Below are positions 35,066 through 43,520 of a stretch of DNA of 64,000 nt, one piece after another. How positions within the stretch are numbered: position 1 is the first letter of the stretch; each line of letters opens with the position of its first letter. Under the pieces are notes generated by a model. The model did no database searches. It saw only the letters and a list, made by a program, of their open reading frames with translations, and was not told the DNA's origin. Made by a program: the position numbers and the translations under genes. Source of the DNA: Shinella sp. PSBB067 (GTDB lineage: Bacteria > Pseudomonadota > Alphaproteobacteria > Rhizobiales > Rhizobiaceae); assembly GCF_016839145.1 (NCBI RefSeq), contig NZ_CP069304.1, positions 496,001-560,000 of the forward strand. Direction: 5' to 3'.

Positions 35066-35965
35066 ATGGTCTATCCGCGCGACCTGAAAGGTTATGGACG
35101 CAATCCGCCCGATCCCTTGTGGCCGGGCGGCAAGAAGCTGGCCGTGCAGTTCGTCATCAACTACGAGGAGGGTGGCGAGAATTCGGTTTTGCATGGAGAT
35201 AGGCAGAGCGAGGCGTTCCTCACGGAAGAGCCGACGCCGGCTTTCGCGAATATCCGCAACATCAATGTCGAGTCGCAATACGAATATGGTAGCCGCGTCG
35301 GCTGGTGGCGGCTCTACCGGATGTTCACCGAGCGGAATTTCCCGGTGACCATCTTCGGCATTGCGGCCTCGTTGCAGAAGAATCCGGAAGCCGTGGCGGC
35401 GATGAAGGAGGCGAACTTCGAGATCGCCTCCCATGGGCTGCGCTGGATTCAATATGCCGAGATGCCCGAGGAGCAGGAGAGGGCGCAGATCGCCGAGGCG
35501 ATCCGCATCCATACCGAGGTGACGGGATCGCGGCCGACCGGCTGGTATACCGGACGGATGAGCATCAACACGCGCCGCCTGCTCGTCGAGGCCGGCGGCT
35601 TCACCTACGATGCCGATTCCTTCGCCGACGACCTGCCCTACTGGGTCGAGGTGGAGGGGCAGGATCATCTCGTCGTGCCCTACACGCTGGACAACAACGA
35701 CGGACGCTACGTGAACACCTTCGGCTACCAGTCGCCGAGCTTCTCCGCCTACCTGATCCAGGCTTTCGACTTCCTGCGGAAGGAAGCGCAGGTTTCTCCG
35801 CGCATGATGAGCATCGGCCTGCATACCCGGATCGTCGGTCGGCCCGGCCGGGCGGCGGATCTGGAAAGGTTCCTCGATCACGTCGCGGCCGCGGACGACG
35901 TCTGGGTCACGCGCAGGATCGATATCGCCGACCATTGGCGTAAGACGCATCCGCCCCGGTCATGA
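35066..35965 (+). CDS. PuuE-type allantoinase / cyclic amidase (polysaccharide deacetylase fold)
   Basis: Protein of 299 aa in the NodB/polysaccharide-deacetylase fold, PuuE branch: KLAVQFVINYEEGGENSVLHGD near the start, EYGSRVGWWRLYRMF, EIASHGLRWI and the GWYTGRMSINTRRLL segment are diagnostic. PuuE enzymes open a cyclic amide such as allantoin without a canonical metal triad. ATG at 35066 has GAGGAGAG upstream. With the M20 hydrolase next to it the natural reading is ring opening followed by carbamoyl removal; whether the ring is allantoin is uncertain because the importer is ribose-type. Confidence 0.9.
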   Translation: MVYPRDLKGYGRNPPDPLWPGGKKLAVQFVINYEEGGENSVLHGDRQSEAFLTEEPTPAFANIRNINVESQYEYGSRVGWWRLYRMFTERNFPVTIFGIAASLQKNPEAVAAMKEANFEIASHGLRWIQYAEMPEEQERAQIAEAIRIHTEVTGSRPTGWYTGRMSINTRRLLVEAGGFTYDADSFADDLPYWVEVEGQDHLVVPYTLDNNDGRYVNTFGYQSPSFSAYLIQAFDFLRKEAQVSPRMMSIGLHTRIVGRPGRAADLERFLDHVAAADDVWVTRRIDIADHWRKTHPPRS

Positions 35966-36867
35966 GCAGGGTCGTTCTCGTCACCGGTGCGAGCGGTCTC
36001 GTCGGGAGAGCCGTGGCCTCCACGCTGCGACGGGGTGGGGCCACGGTGCTTGGCCTCGACCTTGGCGGCGATCCGCAAGGGGACGTCGCAGCGTGCGATC
36101 TGCGCGACGCACGGCAGCTCGCGGCGGTCACGCATTCGCATGAGCTCGCGGCCATCGTCCATTGCGGCGCGGTTTCGGGGCCTGCTTTGCACAGGGACGA
36201 TCCCGGCCATGTGGCGCGGACGAATATCGAAAGTACCGTGAACCTGCTGGAACTCGCCGTCGCGCGCGGCGTGCCCCGTTTCGTCTTCGCCTCCTCGGCT
36301 GCCGTCTATGGCCGAACGCCGGAGGAGGTGGCGGTTGACGAGGAGCGGCCGTTGCACCCGACCTCCGTCTACGCTGCGACCAAGGTTGCCGGCGAGGCGC
36401 TGGTCGAGGCCTTTTCGCGCCAATACGGCCTTTCGGGCGTGAGCCTTCGCATCGCGGCCGTCTACGGGCCGGGCCGCAGGACGCCCTGCGTCATCCGCGA
36501 CATGATTCTCGCAGGGAAGGCGGAAAGGCCGGTTACGCTGCCTCATGGACGCGACCAGCGCTACCACTACATCCATGTCGAGGACGTCGCCGAAGCCGTC
36601 GTGGCGGCGGTTCGCGTGGGTTCCATCCGGAAGCCCGCCTACACGATCGCGGCGGATCGGGGCGTCACGATGGGCGAATTGGCAGAGCTTGTCCGAACGA
36701 TCATACCGGGACCATCCGTCGTCGTAGGGGCAGCGGACGACCCGCTCTCTGATCCGCAAGGTGCGTACGATCTGGATGCAGCGGCCGCGGATCTCGGCTG
36801 GCGCGCGCGCATCGCCCTGCCGGAGGGAATCCGGTCATACGCGGCAGCACTACTTCAGGAAACTTGA
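35962..36867 (+). CDS. NAD-dependent epimerase/dehydratase (uronate-dehydrogenase-like SDR)
   Basis: Protein of 301 aa, extended SDR. GASGLVGR (9-16) binds NAD; the serine in FASSAAVYG and YAATK form the catalytic set; RIAAVYGPGRRTPCVI and YHYIHVEDVAEAVV are typical of sugar-nucleotide epimerases and uronate dehydrogenases. It starts by overlapping the PuuE stop (ATGA). Its presence beside ureide-type enzymes and a sugar-type importer suggests the substrate carries a sugar or polyol part. Confidence 0.88.
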   Translation: MSRVVLVTGASGLVGRAVASTLRRGGATVLGLDLGGDPQGDVAACDLRDARQLAAVTHSHELAAIVHCGAVSGPALHRDDPGHVARTNIESTVNLLELAVARGVPRFVFASSAAVYGRTPEEVAVDEERPLHPTSVYAATKVAGEALVEAFSRQYGLSGVSLRIAAVYGPGRRTPCVIRDMILAGKAERPVTLPHGRDQRYHYIHVEDVAEAVVAAVRVGSIRKPAYTIAADRGVTMGELAELVRTIIPGPSVVVGAADDPLSDPQGAYDLDAAAADLGWRARIALPEGIRSYAAALLQET

Positions 36868-37021
36868 AGCGTCTCCTTCAAATCAATTCGATTGCATGAA
36901 ATGTCAGAGGTTACGATCCTACCCTAGCAGCAGAGCGGAATACCTGGTTTCACGGCGGATACGCCTTGTTGCAAAAAACAGAAAACGCACCGCGACAGCG
37001 GTTCATCCAGAGGGAAAGCAG

Positions 37022-38122
37022 ATGACGACGAAATTTCTCACGAACCTTGCGGGGCTCGCACTTTTCTCCTCCATGGCCGCCATTCCGGTTGCGGCCGGAG
37101 CGGTGGACCTCGACGCCATCGGGGCCACCATCGCCGAGCACCAGAAGCTGCCGTCCTTCGTGCCCGCGGGCGAGCCTTTTGATGCGAAAACCTGCATGGC
37201 GGGCAAGAAGCTGATGGTGGTGCCGTTCTCCAGCGCCGTCGAGTTCACCGGGGGCGTCGCCACCCGCATGACCGAGATCGCCAGGGAAATCGGCTTCCAG
37301 TACGACCACTACCAGACACAGGGCCAGCCATCGCAATGGATCCAGGGTATCAACCAGGCCGTCACGCAGGGCTATGATCTCGTGGACGTGCTGATGTCGG
37401 ATCCGCGCGTCCTGCTTCCGCAGGCCATGCAGGCCGATCAGGCGGGGCTGAAGATCGTGGCGGCGCATGCGTCCGGCTTCGATACGCCGGCCCCGGAACC
37501 CTTCCAGAACGTGCATATCGACTACACCCAGGCCGGCCGCCTCATGGCGCAGTGGGCGATCCTGAAGACGCAGGGCAAGGCGAATGTCCTTGCCATCGTC
37601 GCCGAGGATTCCTTTTCGGCCAACTCCCTGCAGAACGGCATCAAGGAGGTGATGGACGAGTGCGAGGACTGCAAGGTCCAGTACATCAACGTGCCGGTGA
37701 CGGATTGGGCGACCCGGATGCAGTCCACGGTTCAGTCGGCGCTGCTGCGCGATCCCTCGGTCAACTACATCCTGCCGATCTACGACGGCATGGCGCAGTT
37801 CGTCGTCCCGGCCGTGGAACTGACGCAGTCGGCGGATCGTGTGAAGATCGCGACCTTCAACGGGAGCCCCTACGTGCTGCAGCTCGTCCAGCAGGGCAAG
37901 GTCGAAATGGATATAGGCGAAAGCATCGACTGGGTCGCCCATGCCATCGTCGATGCCGAGATGCGCATGCTGTGCGGCCTGCCGCCGGTCAAGGATCCCA
38001 AGGTGCCGCTCTACATCTTCGATGCCTCGAACGCGGACACCGCCGGAAAGCCGCCGCAGATCTCCACAGGCTATGGCGATGCTTATCTTGCCGGCTACCG
38101 CAAGCTCTGGGGCCTGCAATAA
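37022..38122 (+). CDS. ribose-type ABC substrate-binding protein
   Basis: Protein of 366 aa with a signal peptide (TNLAGLALFSSMAAIPVAAGA). The mature part is family 2: LMVVPFSSAVEFTGGVATRM at the start of the first lobe, IDYTQAGRLMAQWAI, VLAIVAEDSFSANSL, and IATFNGSPYVLQLVQQGKV near the hinge. GGGAAAGCAG precedes the ATG. The stop overlaps the ATPase start (TAATG). The ligand is unknown; the locus context suggests a nitrogenous sugar derivative or heterocycle rather than a simple sugar. A cysteine pair (C58, C213 region ECEDC) could form disulfides. Confidence 0.9.
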   Translation: MTTKFLTNLAGLALFSSMAAIPVAAGAVDLDAIGATIAEHQKLPSFVPAGEPFDAKTCMAGKKLMVVPFSSAVEFTGGVATRMTEIAREIGFQYDHYQTQGQPSQWIQGINQAVTQGYDLVDVLMSDPRVLLPQAMQADQAGLKIVAAHASGFDTPAPEPFQNVHIDYTQAGRLMAQWAILKTQGKANVLAIVAEDSFSANSLQNGIKEVMDECEDCKVQYINVPVTDWATRMQSTVQSALLRDPSVNYILPIYDGMAQFVVPAVELTQSADRVKIATFNGSPYVLQLVQQGKVEMDIGESIDWVAHAIVDAEMRMLCGLPPVKDPKVPLYIFDASNADTAGKPPQISTGYGDAYLAGYRKLWGLQ

Positions 38123-39702
38123 TGGTCGAGACGGCGTCCGGGTCCGCCAATCTGATCGTCGAGGGACTGACGAAGTCCTTCGGCGGTTCGAAGGTTGTCG
38201 ACAATGTCTCGCTTACGGTCGGCCATGGCGAGATCCATGGCCTCCTCGGCCATAATGGCTCGGGCAAGTCGACGCTCATCAAGATGCTGTCCGGCGTCTA
38301 TGCGCCGGACGGGGGAGCGGTGACGCTGGCGGGGGTGGATCTGCCCCTGCCGCTGCCGCCGGGCGAGTTCAACCGGTACGGCATTGCCGTCGTGCACCAG
38401 GCTCTCGGTCTTGTCACGTCGCTCTCCGTCACGGAGAACCTGCTGGCGCGCCGGCTCGTGCGGCAGGCCAATCCCTTCATCCGCTGGGGCGCGGCCCACC
38501 GCGAGGCCGCCGCAATCCTCGCCGAGGCGGGCCTGGACATCGATCCGCGCCTGCCCGTCAGCGATCTCGCTCCGGTCGAGCGTGCATTGGTCGCCATCAT
38601 TCGTGCCTTCAGGGAGATCATGGAGACGACGGGCGGCGAGGGCGGTCTCCTCATTCTCGACGAGCCAACGCCGTTCCTGTCGCGCGTGGATGTCGAGCGG
38701 CTTTTCGCGCTCGTCCGCACGCTTGCGGGGCAGGGGACCAGCATCATCTTCGTCTCGCACGACGTGGACGAGGTCAAGGAGCTGACGAACCGCGCGACCG
38801 TGCTGCGCAACGGCCGCATCGCCGCCACCCTGACGACGGCCGAGGCCAGCAAGGGCGATTTCATCGCCGCGATCGTCGGGCGCCACCTCGCCTCGGAACG
38901 GCCCATATCCGCGAAGCCGCAGGGAAAGCAGGCCATATCGGTTCATGGCCTTCGGGCGGCGGAACTGTCATCGCTCGACCTGGAGGTGAAGGCCGGCGAG
39001 GTGCTCGGGCTCACCGGTCTCGTGGGATCGGGCTATGATCGGGTCCCCTACTATCTCTACGGAGCCGAGAAGGCTGAAAGCGGCACGCTCACGGTCGCGG
39101 GCGAGACGGCAAGCCTTTCCGGCATGACGCCCGCGGCGGCGATCGATCGGGGCATGGTGCTCGTTCCCGCGGACCGTCAGAAGGCGGCGATCGCGGAAGG
39201 GCTGACGGTTGCCGAAAATATCGCCCTTCCGGCATTCGGCCGTTCGCTGCCGACGGTCTTCATCCGCGCCGCTCAGGTGGTACGCCACGCCGCCCGACTG
39301 GTGGAGGATTTCGACGTCCGCCCCCGCGACCCCGAGCGCCCCATCCGTGAACTGTCCGGCGGAAACCAGCAGAAGGTCGTTCTGGCCAAATGGCTTCAGA
39401 CGGAACCGGCGGTCATCCTCCTGGATGAGCCGACGCAAGGTGTCGATGTGGGAGCCCGCCATCAGGTCTACGACTTCATCCGGGATGCGGCGGCGCGCGG
39501 CGCGGCAGTCATATGCGCCAGCTCCGATCACGAGCAGCTCGAGATGATCTGCGACCGCGTCCTCGTCTTCAGCCATGGCCGGGTCGTGGCGAGCCTGACG
39601 GGCGCCGACGTGAACAAGACCACCATCACCGAAAGCTGCCTCGACAGCCTTGCGGGTACGCTCGAGGCGGCACCCGCCCTTCTGGAAGAGAATCCCCGAT
39701 GA
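38122..39702 (+). CDS. ribose-type ABC transporter ATPase with two nucleotide-binding domains
   Basis: Protein of 526 aa, RbsA-like. Domain 1 has Walker A GHNGSGKST and Walker B LLILDEPTPFL, but where LSxxQQQ is expected it reads LAPVERALVAI, so its signature motif is degraded. Domain 2 has the usual weak Walker A (GLVGSGYDRVP), an intact LSGGNQQKVVLAKWL and Walker B VILLDEPTQGVD. Such asymmetry is normal in this family but the domain-1 loss goes further. Start at 38122 overlaps the binding-protein stop; the stop overlaps the permease start. Confidence 0.92.
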   Translation: MVETASGSANLIVEGLTKSFGGSKVVDNVSLTVGHGEIHGLLGHNGSGKSTLIKMLSGVYAPDGGAVTLAGVDLPLPLPPGEFNRYGIAVVHQALGLVTSLSVTENLLARRLVRQANPFIRWGAAHREAAAILAEAGLDIDPRLPVSDLAPVERALVAIIRAFREIMETTGGEGGLLILDEPTPFLSRVDVERLFALVRTLAGQGTSIIFVSHDVDEVKELTNRATVLRNGRIAATLTTAEASKGDFIAAIVGRHLASERPISAKPQGKQAISVHGLRAAELSSLDLEVKAGEVLGLTGLVGSGYDRVPYYLYGAEKAESGTLTVAGETASLSGMTPAAAIDRGMVLVPADRQKAAIAEGLTVAENIALPAFGRSLPTVFIRAAQVVRHAARLVEDFDVRPRDPERPIRELSGGNQQKVVLAKWLQTEPAVILLDEPTQGVDVGARHQVYDFIRDAAARGAAVICASSDHEQLEMICDRVLVFSHGRVVASLTGADVNKTTITESCLDSLAGTLEAAPALLEENPR

Positions 39703-40712
39703 GCAAAGCAGTCACAGAAAATCTCCCTGCGGGCCATGACATCCCGCGCCACGGCCGGCGCCGCTTCCTCGTGGAGCTCGAGCGCGTCGCGCTCCTGATC
39801 GCCTGGCTGCTGATCATCGCGATCTTCGGCGCGATCGCGCCCGAGACCTTTCTCACCTGGCCGAACTTCTCCAGCATCTTCGGCTCCCAGGCCGTGCTGG
39901 TGATCCTGACGCTGGGACTGATCATTCCGCTGACGGCGGGCGACATCGACCTGTCGATCGCGCAGGTGCTGACGCTTTCGTCGATGATCATCGCCGTTCT
40001 TAACGTCAACTACGGCTGGCCGATCGGCCTTGCGATCGTGGCCGCGGTGGCTGCAGGCGTCCTCACGGGTCTGCTGAATGCGTTCTTCACGCTCTATTTC
40101 CGGATTCACTCGCTGATCGTCACGCTCGGCACGGGCACGTTCCTGCATGGACTGACGCTGTGGATCAGCAGTTCTCGGACGATCGGCGGCGTTGACTGGG
40201 GACTGGTCAACGCGGTCATCCTGACGCGGTTCCTGGGCATTCCGCTCGCCTTCTACTATGCGCTCGCCCTCGCGCTGCTGCTTCTTTATGTCGTCGAGTT
40301 CACGTCGTTCGGCCGCAAGGCGCTGTTCGTCGGGCGCGGGCGGGAAGTGGCGCGGCTTTCGGGAATTCCCGTCACGCGCGTCCGGCTGATTTGCTTCATG
40401 TCCTCCGGCGCCTTCGCCGCCATCGCGGGCGTGCTTTACGCCGGCACCTCCGGCTCGGCAGATCCCAATTCCGGAACGCAGCTCATGCTGCCGGCCTTTG
40501 CCGCCGCCTATCTCGGGGCGACCGCGATCTCGCCGGGACGCTTCAATCCGCTCGGCTCCATGATCGCCGTCTATCTCCTCGTCACCGGCATCACGGGCCT
40601 GTCCATCCTCGGCATCGATACCTTCGTTCAGGACCTCTTCTACGGCGGCGCGCTGGTGATCGCCGTGGCGCTTTCCCAACTCGTCCGGGGCCGCGAAGAA
40701 TCCCTCACCTGA
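39699..40712 (+). CDS. ribose-type ABC transporter permease
   Basis: Protein of 337 aa. LILTLGLIIPLTAGDIDLSIAQ is the family motif, FRIHSLIVTLGTGTFLHGL the next membrane pair, and FAAAYLGATAISPGRFNPLGSM the C-terminal loop; about nine hydrophobic helices. It starts by ATGA overlap with the ATPase gene and pairs with it and the binding protein at 37022. Confidence 0.92.
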   Translation: MSKAVTENLPAGHDIPRHGRRRFLVELERVALLIAWLLIIAIFGAIAPETFLTWPNFSSIFGSQAVLVILTLGLIIPLTAGDIDLSIAQVLTLSSMIIAVLNVNYGWPIGLAIVAAVAAGVLTGLLNAFFTLYFRIHSLIVTLGTGTFLHGLTLWISSSRTIGGVDWGLVNAVILTRFLGIPLAFYYALALALLLLYVVEFTSFGRKALFVGRGREVARLSGIPVTRVRLICFMSSGAFAAIAGVLYAGTSGSADPNSGTQLMLPAFAAAYLGATAISPGRFNPLGSMIAVYLLVTGITGLSILGIDTFVQDLFYGGALVIAVALSQLVRGREESLT

Positions 40713-40739
40713 CGACAACTTAATTTCAGGAGCAAGCAC

Positions 40740-41090
40740 ATGACCATCGAACGCGTTCACACGAACCAGCGCATGAGCCAGATCGTCAACCATGGAGGGC
40801 TGGTCTACCTCGCCGGGCAGGTGGCGAGCGGCGCCCCCGGCGCCAGCGTGCCCGAGCAGACCCGCGATATCCTTGCGCGTATCGACGGACTGCTCGCAGA
40901 AGCCGGCACGGACAAGAGCCGGGTTCTGACGGTGACGATCTGGCTCACCGATATCGGCACCTTCGACGAGATGAACGCGGTCTGGGATGCCTGGCTGCCG
41001 GAAAGCTGCGCACCGGCGCGAGCCTGCGTAGAGGCGCGGCTGGCGGCGCCCCACTATACGGTCGAGGTCATGGTCACTGCTGCGGCCTGA
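40740..41090 (+). CDS. RidA/YjgF-family enamine/imine deaminase
   Basis: Protein of 116 aa. RidA features: HGGLVYLAGQVA, EQTRDILARIDGLLAEAGTDKSRVLT, and the carboxylate-binding arginine and glutamate in CAPARACVEARLAAPHYTVEV. It hydrolyses reactive enamines or imines made during nitrogen catabolism. Its place behind the importer and ahead of an SDR fits a pathway that releases ammonia from an amine or ureide. GGAGCAAGC lies upstream of the ATG. Confidence 0.92.
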   Translation: MTIERVHTNQRMSQIVNHGGLVYLAGQVASGAPGASVPEQTRDILARIDGLLAEAGTDKSRVLTVTIWLTDIGTFDEMNAVWDAWLPESCAPARACVEARLAAPHYTVEVMVTAAA

Positions 41091-41113
41091 GCGCGCGAGA
41101 AGGAGTATCCGGC

Positions 41114-41866
41114 ATGCCCCGGCTTGCGAAACGCAATGCGCTGGTTATCGGCGGCGCTGTCGGTATCGGCCGCGCGGTGGCGCTCGCCTTCGGGCGCGAG
41201 GGCGCAAACGTCGTCGTGGCCGACCGGAGCCATGAGGCCGAATGCTTGGCCGTGGCTACGCAGATCGCATCCGGTGGAGTAGGCGCCTTGTCCATTGCGT
41301 GCGACGTGACAGTCGAGTCGGACGTAGCGTCGGCCGTGGAAACGACCATCGCGCGATATGGAAGCATTGATATCCTTGTCAACAACGCGGGGATCGGCCA
41401 GCCGCCGGGTGACTTCACTGCGCTGGACTGGACTGATTGGCAAAAGCTTATCGAGGTTAACCTGCGCGGCGCCGCCTTCGGGTTGCGCCATGGCCTGCCG
41501 CCGATGCTGGAGCGGGGATATGGCCGCGTCATCAACACCGCTTCCCAGCTGGCACACAAGCCGGCGGTGGGCGCGGCGGTCTACAGCGCCACGAAGGCAG
41601 CCGTGGTCGCCTTGACGGTCGCCGTCGCTCACGAGGTCGCAGCCAAAGGTGTCCTCGTCAATTGCGTATGCCCCGGCCCGACCGACACGGCCACATGGCG
41701 CGCCAGCGACCCTGAATGGCGGCACTGGAAACAGGAACAGCTTCCGATCCGAAGAATAGCGAGACCGGAGGAGATCGCATCGTCTTACGTTTTCCTCGCA
41801 TCCGAGGAAGCAAGCTTCATGGTCGGACAGTCGATCTCACCGAATGGTGGCGACGTGAGCTGGTAG
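41114..41866 (+). CDS. short-chain dehydrogenase/reductase
   Basis: Protein of 250 aa. GGAVGIG (13-19), NNAG, the serine in NTASQLA and YSATK define a classical SDR; PGPTDTATW follows. It is the last gene of the plus-strand operon, with AAGGAG upstream. It lies just before the AT-rich island. A dehydrogenase acting on the carbon skeleton of the imported compound is likely. Confidence 0.92.
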   Translation: MPRLAKRNALVIGGAVGIGRAVALAFGREGANVVVADRSHEAECLAVATQIASGGVGALSIACDVTVESDVASAVETTIARYGSIDILVNNAGIGQPPGDFTALDWTDWQKLIEVNLRGAAFGLRHGLPPMLERGYGRVINTASQLAHKPAVGAAVYSATKAAVVALTVAVAHEVAAKGVLVNCVCPGPTDTATWRASDPEWRHWKQEQLPIRRIARPEEIASSYVFLASEEASFMVGQSISPNGGDVSW

Positions 41867-42554
41867 CCCGATCTCGTCCGAGGCATTGCCGCTAAAGCAG
41901 CCCTTGGCGTCGGTGGCCGCCTTTCAGGTGGCCGTAGGACGCGCGATGCTTTGGATATGCAAATGCGATGTCGATATCGCCTGCTCCGGCGCGTCGAACC
42001 AGGCTGCGGGCAGAAGTCGGGAACCCTGCGCGCCTCCTTACCATGCGGTGCGCTGTTCTTGGACCCACCCTGCGGCAAGTACATGTCTGCAAGCTGGCTT
42101 GCTGCTGCGCAGATCAGCACGAGCGCGCTCAACGCAATCGTCTTGTCTTCCTATCGATGGTCTCTGGTCGCGACTTGCGCTATCCCATCGCGCTCTATTG
42201 GCTATCATGGCATACGGCGGCCTCGCCGACGAACTCTCCCGATGGGGAGTGGCTGCCCGAAGATTGCGTCTCACCCGTCGGCCCTTATGCCCCGGATTCT
42301 CCGTCAGCGAGCTTAAGCTCATAAGGAGTGAAGAGATCGGGGAGCGTAAGGGCGACGATCGGCGAAGCAGAAATGACAAATGTTCAGTTGGTCCGACATT
42401 CGGGCACTGCCGTACTCGGCGGTTGCATGTACGGTGAGACTGTCGGCATAGGTTGTGGCGATTTGCCGCGCTCTCCTTTGGGGGACGTCAGAGCCGTTTT
42501 TTGCTGGAACTTCGAGAGCGAAACGTAAATCCGATATTAGTGCCTCTCAATAAA

Positions 42555-42571
42555 ATCTAATAATATCAGAT
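42555..42571. promoter_or_regulatory. imperfect AT-rich palindrome
   Basis: ATCTAATAATATCAGAT reads nearly the same on the other strand (14 of 17 positions). It lies about 290 bp upstream of the acyltransferase gene; a regulator site is possible but unproven. Confidence 0.3.
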
Positions 42572-42605
42572 AGTTAATCGTTCGTTAGGGCGCCCGCTCG
42601 TTACA

Positions 42606-42632
42606 CATGAGGCTTCCCGGCACCACCTCATG
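42606..42632. repeat. 7-bp inverted repeat upstream of the RTX operon
   Basis: CATGAGG (42606-42612) and CCTCATG (42626-42632) with a 13-base loop. It could be a regulator site or a leader hairpin; there is no U-run. Confidence 0.35.
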
Positions 42633-42857
42633 AAGAGATGCTTGACTGGGAATGCCCCACATGCGTCTATGCGATATAGGGTTGCTACACTTTTTCGTGA
42701 ATCGCCTTATACGGGCATTTTGTTCGTTCTCGAAGCAACTCTTGTTGGATGAGAAACGCATCGCATATCAGCGCTCTGGCGAATGCAGGGCACTACAGTT
42801 GGAGCAGCATGTGCGCCTCTCACTCGACTGGGTGGCGCCGTAGTGGGGCAGGCAAGA

Positions 42858-43445
42858 ATGAAGAGCGAGTTCGACGCGATAACAGTCCCGAAGCCAATTG
42901 ACGAAGAGACGCTTGATAAGCTGGCAAATCTTCGCACAACGGTGCAGTCGGCCTTTGGGCAGGTGGTCCTTGCCATGTGTGGTTTGCCCCGCTATCGCCA
43001 CCAATCCCTGGCGGACCTCGCCCATCTCGTCATAGATCCGCTCGCGCGCGACCGCATTTCAATTGCGACTCCTGTGTCATCTGAAGGCGCGGATCCCGTG
43101 GCGGCGCCCGTCCTCACGCCCCCGGCGATTGCAATCTGGGCAAGCGTATCCGAGGCTGTGGGCAAGAAAATAGAAGAGCAGATAATGGCCGGGTCGTTTC
43201 CCATCCGTCTGAAGCCGGGGGACTGGAACAGTGGCGAACAGATCTGGTTGCTGGACGTGATCGCGCCGACGCGGAAGATCGCGACAACGGCGCTGACCAA
43301 TTTCCGCCGCGTCGCAAAACAGGAAAGCATCCGGATCCACCCTTTGATTGCAGGGCTGGTCGATCCTGGCATTCTCGCGGAACTACGGGGCGGCATTGAA
43401 GCTGAGCACGGTAATGCGGCGGGTGAGAGGGCCAGATCGCATTGA
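42858..43445 (+). CDS. HlyC-type toxin-activating lysine acyltransferase
   Basis: Protein of 195 aa. The HlyC family core is PGDWNSGEQIWLLDVIAP (120-137), matching the W-x-SG-x-x-x-W-x-x-D-x-x-AP pattern with the probable catalytic D133; the histidine is probably H48 (YRHQSL) or H56. HlyC-type enzymes transfer a fatty acyl chain from acyl-ACP to lysines of an RTX protein in the cytoplasm before secretion. The ATG at 42858 was preferred over one 25 codons earlier because the family starts there, although its ribosome site is weak. It is the first gene of a cassette with an RTX protein and a type I exporter. Confidence 0.85.
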   Translation: MKSEFDAITVPKPIDEETLDKLANLRTTVQSAFGQVVLAMCGLPRYRHQSLADLAHLVIDPLARDRISIATPVSSEGADPVAAPVLTPPAIAIWASVSEAVGKKIEEQIMAGSFPIRLKPGDWNSGEQIWLLDVIAPTRKIATTALTNFRRVAKQESIRIHPLIAGLVDPGILAELRGGIEAEHGNAAGERARSH

Positions 43446-43520
43446 ACATCCCGTCTCCAGTTTTTCAGAAGCAATCAAGCAAGAAAATACGAAGCAGCCA
43501 GGAGAGGAACGGCACCGGCT

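Larger units (their letters stand above)
41867..42857. other. gap with no supported gene; left flank of AT-rich island
   Basis: About 990 bp between the SDR and the acyltransferase gene. None of the short frames shows a family or a convincing ribosome site; one minus-strand frame near 42132 begins with a signal-peptide-like run (LSALVLICAAASQL) but then loses character, so it may be a gene remnant. Base composition shifts from GC-rich to AT-rich around 42530. Two small inverted repeats near 42555 and 42606 are listed separately. It should contain the promoter for the RTX operon. Confidence 0.5.

Noticed and set aside
42555..42632. Inverted repeats as a CRISPR or integration site
   Set aside because: They are two unrelated single palindromes without regular spacing, spacers or a flanking integrase.
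42652..42843. Short frame upstream of the acyltransferase gene
   Set aside because: No ribosome site, no motif, and it overlaps the likely promoter region.
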